Both the position numbers and the translations under genes were made by a program. Under the pieces are notes generated by a model, which was not told the origin of the DNA, searched no databases, and saw only the letters and a program-made list of their open reading frames with translations. This document shows positions 5,678 through 9,544 of a stretch of DNA of 9,544 nucleotides, piece by piece. Each line of letters opens with the position of its first letter. The stretch's first letter is position 1. Source of the DNA: Moraxellaceae bacterium UBA2032 (GTDB taxonomy: Bacteria > Pseudomonadota > Gammaproteobacteria > Pseudomonadales > Moraxellaceae); assembly GCA_002333125.1 (NCBI GenBank), contig DDBM01000280.1, positions 4,049-13,592 of the forward strand, read 5' to 3'.

Positions 5678-6959
5678 ATCTAATAATACGTTTAGCTTTG
5701 GCGGCTGTAAGCCATCGAGGAAATTCTTCCAACAACCTATCGTATAACTCTTGTTCGCTGATTTGGTGCAAATCGTCCAATGCAAAAAAATTACAGTTAT
5801 CTACCACACGCCCCATCATCGTATCAAGATTTTCTAAAATACCATAGTCAGAACCGCCAATGCCTACAAATTGCCAAAAAATGGGTAAGGAAGCAGACTC
5901 TCGCAATAGCTCTTCAATTTCATCATCGCTACCAACACCACCATCACTAATAAATACAATATAAGCTGGTAAGGATGATTTAGATTTTTTATAGTATTTA
6001 ATAACCTCTTTTATAACCACTGGCTCATCATTTCCAATATCAAAGCGTGCCAGTCCTCTATCATTATCCAAACGTTGATGTTTTGTGTAGTTTTTGACGT
6101 TTTTTAAAGTAACAGAGTCCAATTTATATGCCAAGCAACCGAATCCCCAACAATCTAATGCACCATCATCATCAAAATGAACCGCTAATGGTAATACCCT
6201 TTCTATCACTTTCTGAATTGTGCCATCAAAATACTGATGAAACATAGATCCAGAGGCATCTAACACTAATGCTACTTGTGCTTGTACATCACCAAGCTTT
6301 TTCTTTTCTAAACTAATTTGTGCTTTTTTGGCTAAAGACAGTAATTGTGGTGCTTCTTTAGAAACTTTCTTTTCTAATGACAATGTTTTGATTGGCTCTA
6401 ATGGTTTAGGCTGCTCAATGATTGGAGGTACAGGCGCGGCCACTACACCGCCAAAATGTTTAACCAAAGCCTCTAAGCCACCATTAAAGCCCTGAGCAAC
6501 AGCACAAAAACGCCATTCGCCATTTTTGCGGTATAACTCACCTAACATTAAGGCTTTTTCTTCGGCAAAGTCTTTGCCACTAAAGTTAAAACGTGAGCTT
6601 TCTTGGCCATTGGCTAAAAAGCGTAAATAGCTGCCATCTCGCAGCTGATTCATGGTACCTGAGCCATCAATAGCGGCGGTAATCACCAAACGGTCAATGG
6701 TTGTTGGCAACAAAGCCAAATTTATTTGAAAGATGGCTTTATCATGGGCGGTTGAAGCAATGATTTCTACCGCACCACAAGGCGTTTTAGGCTGATTAAA
6801 AAAGGTCATGTAACGCTCATCACTGAGCTTTTGTGCCGCATCTAAACCAAAACAGCTAATATCTACAACCAATGCCCCAACCGTAGTCACTGCCAATTGA
6901 AAACTTGAACCTGATACCAATTGACTAACTGGCGTACGTTGTCCTTTGCTAATATCCAC
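5676..6959 (-). CDS. TerF-like paralogue: TerD-like domain fused to a vWA domain with altered MIDAS
   Basis: The gene encodes 427 residues from a GTG start preceded by AAGGGG. The N-terminal module (1-176, MDISKGQRTPVSQL ... VKHFGG) is nearly the same as that of TerA encoded just downstream: I count 20 substitutions and no gaps over 176 residues. It is clearly more distant from the neighbouring TerF module. A short proline-containing linker and the helix KEAPQLLSLAKKAQISLEK (201-219) match TerF, and a vWA domain follows. Its first MIDAS motif, DASGS (D234, S236, S238), and the third, SDGG (D339), are present. The second motif, GGTHYSP in TerF, aligns here with IGNDEPV, so the metal-coordinating threonine appears to be replaced. 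Metal affinity may differ. The domain order fits the vWA-TerF type. Its TAA stop overlaps the terA ribosome binding site. I leave the symbol blank because terF fits the preceding gene better. Confidence 0.9.
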   Translation of the reverse strand: MDISKGQRTPVSQLVSGSSFQLAVTTVGALVVDISCFGLDAAQKLSDERYMTFFNQPKTPCGAVEIIASTAHDKAIFQINLALLPTTIDRLVITAAIDGSGTMNQLRDGSYLRFLANGQESSRFNFSGKDFAEEKALMLGELYRKNGEWRFCAVAQGFNGGLEALVKHFGGVVAAPVPPIIEQPKPLEPIKTLSLEKKVSKEAPQLLSLAKKAQISLEKKKLGDVQAQVALVLDASGSMFHQYFDGTIQKVIERVLPLAVHFDDDGALDCWGFGCLAYKLDSVTLKNVKNYTKHQRLDNDRGLARFDIGNDEPVVIKEVIKYYKKSKSSLPAYIVFISDGGVGSDDEIEELLRESASLPIFWQFVGIGGSDYGILENLDTMMGRVVDNCNFFALDDLHQISEQELYDRLLEEFPRWLTAAKAKRIIR

Positions 6960-6963
6960 GTGC

Positions 6964-8265
6964 TTATCCCCTTAGCAATAACTGCTTTTGTTGTGCTTGC
7001 TTAATCCATGTTGGATACTCGTTCATTAAACGCGCAAATAATTGCTCATCACTGTATTCTTGCGGTGTTTTAACGCTAAAAAAATCGGCATTATCTAAAT
7101 AGCGGCCTGTTAAATCGTCTAACTTTTCTAAAAACTCAAATGAACCATCACGACCAATGCCCATAAACTGCCAAAATATAGGCTGATACGAGGCATATAA
7201 CATTTGATTTTCGGCCGCTTTACGATTGCTAGTTGCGCCATCGGTGACAAACATCACATACACAGGCTCTTGTATAGGCTCACTTATGGGCGACTTTCTG
7301 TCGCTATCATCTTGCAAATAATGCTGACGAATCAACTTCATCACAGGTGAATAATGCGTACCACCCTCTAGCGGAAAATGCTCAATCAAATGACTAATAT
7401 ATTGCTGATAATTGCGTAAGGTAATCACGGGTGCGCGATGAGCTTTTTGACCAAACAAAAACACATCCACTTCGCCATCATCATCAAAGCGACACGCCAA
7501 AGCCACTATACGCTCCACAAAAGCCTGTATTTTGCCCGAACTATACAAACCACTCATTGAGGCCGAAATATCTAAACACAAACAAACTTTGGCACGATGC
7601 TCACCCAAACCCGCTTTTTCGAGACTCACTTGAGCTTTTTTAATTAAACTGACTAACTGAGGAGCTTCTTGCTCAATACGTTTTTCGAGTTGCACTCGTT
7701 TGGTTAATGATGGCTTGGCCGTCGGCACTGAATTAATTGCTGGCGTAGGTTCGGCGACTTCACCGCCAAAATGTTTAACCAAAGCATCTAAGCCCCCATT
7801 AAAGCCTTGCCCTACCGCAGCAATACGCCATACCCCATCTTTGCGATACACCTCGGCCACCATCAAGGCACGTTCGGCGGCAAAATCTGTGCCTGTAAAC
7901 GCAAAAACACAGCCTGAACCCTCATTAATACGCAAGCTACTTTGGCTAAGTTGCGCCATCGTTCCTGCGCCATCAATAGCGGCTGTAAACACTAACTTTT
8001 GAATGGAGGCAGGGATTTTGTCTAACGTTAATTGAAAACTGGCTTGATTAGATTGATTATTAACTAATGTGACACCACCACAGGGCGATTGTGGCTGATT
8101 AAAAAAGGTCATATAACGCTCATCACTGAGCTTGCCCGCGCTGTCTACACCAAAGCAACTAAAGTCTATTGTAAATGGCGCATTGAGCTGTAACTGTAGC
8201 GTAAATTGGGGTGTATTGGCGGTAATATCCGCAATTTTAAGCTTTTGACCACGAATCATATCCAT
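6964..8265 (-). CDS. terF: TerF: TerD-like domain fused to a vWA domain with intact MIDAS
   Basis: The gene encodes 433 residues, close to known TerF (a little over 400). Residues 1-172 form the TerD-like module of the TerA/TerF type: FSCFGVD, KLSDERYMTFFNQP (45-58), AAIDGAGTMAQL and GQGFNGGLDALVKHFGG (152-168). The acidic GDNRTG loop of stand-alone TerD proteins is absent. A linker and a lysine-rich helix (about 185-220, QEAPQLVSLIKKAQVSLEK) lead into a vWA domain of the vWA-TerF type. Its MIDAS is complete: DISAS (D232, S234, S236), T303 in GGTHYSP and D342 in VTDG. It should therefore bind a divalent metal and act as a protein-interaction domain. It follows the post-terE terminator and is coupled to the next gene, with a four-base gap. 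The start at 8265 is supported by the ribosome binding site and by paralogue alignment. Confidence 0.93.
   Translation of the reverse strand: MDMIRGQKLKIADITANTPQFTLQLQLNAPFTIDFSCFGVDSAGKLSDERYMTFFNQPQSPCGGVTLVNNQSNQASFQLTLDKIPASIQKLVFTAAIDGAGTMAQLSQSSLRINEGSGCVFAFTGTDFAAERALMVAEVYRKDGVWRIAAVGQGFNGGLDALVKHFGGEVAEPTPAINSVPTAKPSLTKRVQLEKRIEQEAPQLVSLIKKAQVSLEKAGLGEHRAKVCLCLDISASMSGLYSSGKIQAFVERIVALACRFDDDGEVDVFLFGQKAHRAPVITLRNYQQYISHLIEHFPLEGGTHYSPVMKLIRQHYLQDDSDRKSPISEPIQEPVYVMFVTDGATSNRKAAENQMLYASYQPIFWQFMGIGRDGSFEFLEKLDDLTGRYLDNADFFSVKTPQEYSDEQLFARLMNEYPTWIKQAQQKQLLLRG
6968..6973 (-). promoter_or_regulatory. Ribosome binding site of the second terF-like gene, inside the end of terF
   Basis: AAGGGG lies eight bases before the GTG start at 6959 and sits within the last codons of terF, whose TAA is at 6964-6966. 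This placement implies translational coupling and supports the GTG as the true start. Confidence 0.75.
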
Positions 8266-8272
8266 GATGTTT

Positions 8273-8278
8273 ATCCTC
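8273..8278 (-). promoter_or_regulatory. Ribosome binding site that fixes the terF start
   Basis: GAGGAT on the minus strand lies seven bases before the ATG at 8265. An in-frame ATG eight codons upstream (8289) abuts the terminator stem, so a message starting there would have almost no leader. The paralogues also begin at the position of 8265 (MDMIRGQ against MDISKGQ). Confidence 0.75.
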
Positions 8279-8291
8279 AAATTACTCAAAC

Positions 8292-8316
8292 AAAAGGCGA
8301 GAAAGTCTCGCCTTTT
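8292..8316 (-). terminator. Intrinsic terminator-like hairpin after terE
   Basis: On the minus strand an 11-bp perfect stem (TTTT-containing arms around core GGCGAGA/TCTCGCC, 8292-8302 with 8306-8316) closes a three-base loop, and the T-rich distal arm is followed by GTTT. It starts 16 bases after the terE stop and ends 26 bases before the terF start, leaving little room for a terF promoter. Partial read-through (attenuation) is therefore likely. The arms are A/T-rich at both ends, so it could work on either strand. Confidence 0.75.
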
Positions 8317-8332
8317 TATGACTCAATACGCG

Positions 8333-8908
8333 TTATACATTAACACCATAACTCGCGGCTAAAGGAGCTAAGCCACCTTTAAAACCTTGACCAATGGCTT
8401 TGAACTTCCATTCGCCACTATGACGATAAATTTCACCAAAGATCATTGCTGTTTCGGTTGAGCCATCTTCACTCAAATCATAGCGGGCAATTTCTTGCTG
8501 ATTGGCTTCGTTTAATACACGTACATAAGCGCGTGATACTTGACCAAAGTTTTGACGACGCGTATCGGCATCATAAATCGTCACGCAAATGGCGACTTTT
8601 TCGATGTCGGCTGGCATTTTAGAAAAATCAATCATCACTGATTCATCATCGCCTTCGCCTTCGCCTGTACGGTTATCACCGCCATGTGCTACTGAGCCTT
8701 CGGCATTTTGTTTGTTGTTAAAAAAGATAAAATCGCCATCTGCACGCACTTTACCATCTGCTTTTAATACAAAAGCTACAGCATCTAAGTCAAAGGCTGC
8801 ACCATCGGTGGCACGTGTATCCCAACCTAAACCAACAACCATCTTGGTCATTGTGGGAGCTTCTTTGCTCAAATTAACGTTGCCGCCTTTAGTTAAACTA
8901 ATCGCCAT
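8333..8908 (-). CDS. terE: TerE, TerD-family Ca2+-binding tellurium-resistance protein
   Basis: The gene encodes 191 residues, the normal length for TerD/TerE. The chosen start gives the canonical N-terminus [18 protein letters not shown] and has a well-placed AGGAG. Family landmarks in order are [11 protein letters not shown] (26-36), [12 protein letters not shown] (37-48), FIFFNN (60-65), the acidic Ca2+ loop [13 protein letters not shown] (77-89), [16 protein letters not shown], and the C-terminal [20 protein letters not shown] block, ending SYGVNV. The [14 protein letters not shown] opening, [13 protein letters not shown] and GVNV end resemble TerE more than TerD. It follows terD after a 108-base gap holding the palindromic repeat and is followed by a hairpin terminator. 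In characterised ter operons terD and terE are adjacent and precede terF, as here. I am sure of the family; the D-versus-E assignment rests on recalled sequences. Confidence 0.95.
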   Translation of the reverse strand: MAISLTKGGNVNLSKEAPTMTKMVVGLGWDTRATDGAAFDLDAVAFVLKADGKVRADGDFIFFNNKQNAEGSVAHGGDNRTGEGEGDDESVMIDFSKMPADIEKVAICVTIYDADTRRQNFGQVSRAYVRVLNEANQQEIARYDLSEDGSTETAMIFGEIYRHSGEWKFKAIGQGFKGGLAPLAASYGVNV

Positions 8909-8915
8909 GTTACTA

Positions 8916-8920
8916 CTCCT
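8916..8920 (-). promoter_or_regulatory. Ribosome binding site that fixes the terE start
   Basis: AGGAG on the minus strand lies seven bases before the ATG at 8908. The frame is open further upstream to another ATG at 8947, but that would add 13 residues not found in TerE proteins, and this site would then be inside the coding region. Confidence 0.8.
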
Positions 8921-8968
8921 AAATGTTATAAAAATTAACCAATACAATTGACACTTAACTACGTTACC

Positions 8969-9014
8969 CTTCGACTCCGCTCAGGGTACACTTGGTGGCT
9001 GAGCGGAGTCGAAG
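8969..9014. repeat. Perfect 16-bp inverted repeat, REP-like, between terD and terE
   Basis: The arms CTTCGACTCCGCTCAG (8969-8984) and CTGAGCGGAGTCGAAG (8999-9014) are exact reverse complements around a 14-base loop. The element begins two bases after the terD stop codon. No T-run follows it on the minus strand, so it is not a classic intrinsic terminator. It could act as a transcript-stabilising or Rho-modulated hairpin, or simply be a dispersed palindromic repeat. A diverged copy lies at 4382-4430. Confidence 0.9.
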
Positions 9015-9016
9015 CC

Positions 9017-9544
9017 TTAACCTATATTTACGCCATATTGTTGGCACATAGCGGCTAAACCACCACTGTAACCTTGACCAATGGCTTTAAATTTCCACTC
9101 GCCACTATGACGATAAATCTCACCAAAAATCATTGCTGTTTCGGTAGAATAATCTTCGCTTAAGTCAAAACGGGCAATCTCACTGTTATCGGCTGAGTTG
9201 ATAACCCGCATAAATGCGCCACCCACTTGGCCAAAACTTTGTTGACGGGCTTGGGCATCATGGATGGTTACCGTTACTACTAAACGTGACACATTGGCAG
9301 GCACATTAACTAAGTTAACTTTAACGGACTCGTCGTCGCCTTCGCCCTCGCCTGTACGGTTGTCGCCTGTATGTTCTACCGAACCACAAGACGACTTGGC
9401 TTGATTATAAAAAATAAAGTCGGCATCACTACGCACCTTACCTGTATCGCCTACCATAAATAAACTTGCATCTAGGTCAAAAGCTGCGCCATCGGTGGTA
9501 CGTACATCCCAACCTAAGCCAATAAGAATATTTGTTAAATTAGG
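9017..9544 (-). CDS. terD: TerD, tellurium-resistance / Ca2+-binding stress protein (N-terminus cut by window edge)
   Basis: The reading frame is open to the right edge and continues beyond it; 175 residues plus a TAA stop (9017-9019) are visible. The visible part begins [19 protein letters not shown], which in TerD proteins lies about 17 residues from the start, so the full protein should be near the usual 190-192 residues. The [12 protein letters not shown] strand follows, then the acidic loop [13 protein letters not shown] (visible residues 60-72) and a C-terminal [21 protein letters not shown] block, all typical of the family. TerD proteins are small beta-sandwich proteins, and Ca2+ binding through this acidic loop is known for the family. 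The details ([23 protein letters not shown]) match TerD better than TerE. It is the first gene of the array seen here. A palindromic repeat separates it from terE. An internal ATG at 9457 lies inside the conserved core and is not the start. Confidence 0.95.
   Translation of the reverse strand, partial: PNLTNILIGLGWDVRTTDGAAFDLDASLFMVGDTGKVRSDADFIFYNQAKSSCGSVEHTGDNRTGEGEGDDESVKVNLVNVPANVSRLVVTVTIHDAQARQQSFGQVGGAFMRVINSADNSEIARFDLSEDYSTETAMIFGEIYRHSGEWKFKAIGQGYSGGLAAMCQQYGVNIG

Noticed and set aside
8909..8947. N-terminal extension of terE to an upstream ATG
   Set aside because: It adds 13 hydrophobic residues absent from TerE proteins, and the good AGGAG site lies inside it.
8589..8951. Plus-strand open frame of 120 codons opposite terE
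   Set aside because: It is antisense to a conserved gene, is rich in serine and proline as expected for the reverse of TerD codons, and similar frames appear opposite the other TerD genes (for example 1451-1843 and 7700-8002).
8925..8954. Possible sigma70 promoter for terE on the minus strand (GTGTCA, 18 bases, TATAAC)
   Set aside because: The predicted start point would fall in the ribosome binding site at 8916-8920, leaving no usable leader. The -35 box is also a weak match.

Overview
The window is one strand-uniform block of a tellurium-resistance/stress (Ter) gene cluster. Eleven genes all lie on the minus strand, so transcription runs from base 9544 toward base 1, and the longest non-coding gap is under 150 bases. 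The sequence is AT-leaning with ordinary Shine-Dalgarno sites and a mix of ATG and GTG starts. The protein sequences resemble the proteobacterial terZABCDEF/terXY family, so a gammaproteobacterium is my best guess. No ribosomal or housekeeping gene is present to confirm this.

Layout in the order of transcription: terD (cut by the right edge), a perfect palindromic repeat, terE, a hairpin terminator, then a tight trio: terF (TerD domain + vWA), a second terF-like gene, and terA (two TerD-type domains). A second copy of the palindromic repeat follows, then an AIM24/TIGR00266-family gene, a GC-rich composite repeat, a terZ-like gene, a second hairpin terminator, an ATP-grasp enzyme gene, a TerX-like TerD gene and a terY vWA gene. 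A second copy of the GC-rich repeat precedes another terY-like vWA gene, which is cut by the left edge. terB, terC and the kinase/phosphatase genes often linked to TerY are not in the window and may lie on either side.

How the parts may work together: stand-alone TerD proteins are Ca2+-binding beta-sandwich proteins, and four of them (TerD, TerE, TerZ-like, TerX-like) carry the acidic GDNRTG-x-G-x-GDDE loop. TerA and the two TerF proteins share a TerD-like N-terminal module without that loop. It is joined to a second TerD domain in TerA and to a metal-binding vWA domain in TerF. The two TerY proteins are free vWA domains. This suggests a Ca2+/metal-dependent protein assembly, probably near the membrane if TerC is present elsewhere. 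The ATP-grasp enzyme fits the small-molecule ligase arm proposed for Ter-linked loci. AIM24 has no established biochemical role.

The most notable points are the near-duplicate N-terminal module in the second TerF and in TerA, the apparent loss of the MIDAS threonine in the second TerF, hairpin terminators inside an otherwise continuous array, and two families of palindromic repeats, each present twice in the gaps. The general system is known. The particular expansion and punctuation are what deserve attention.
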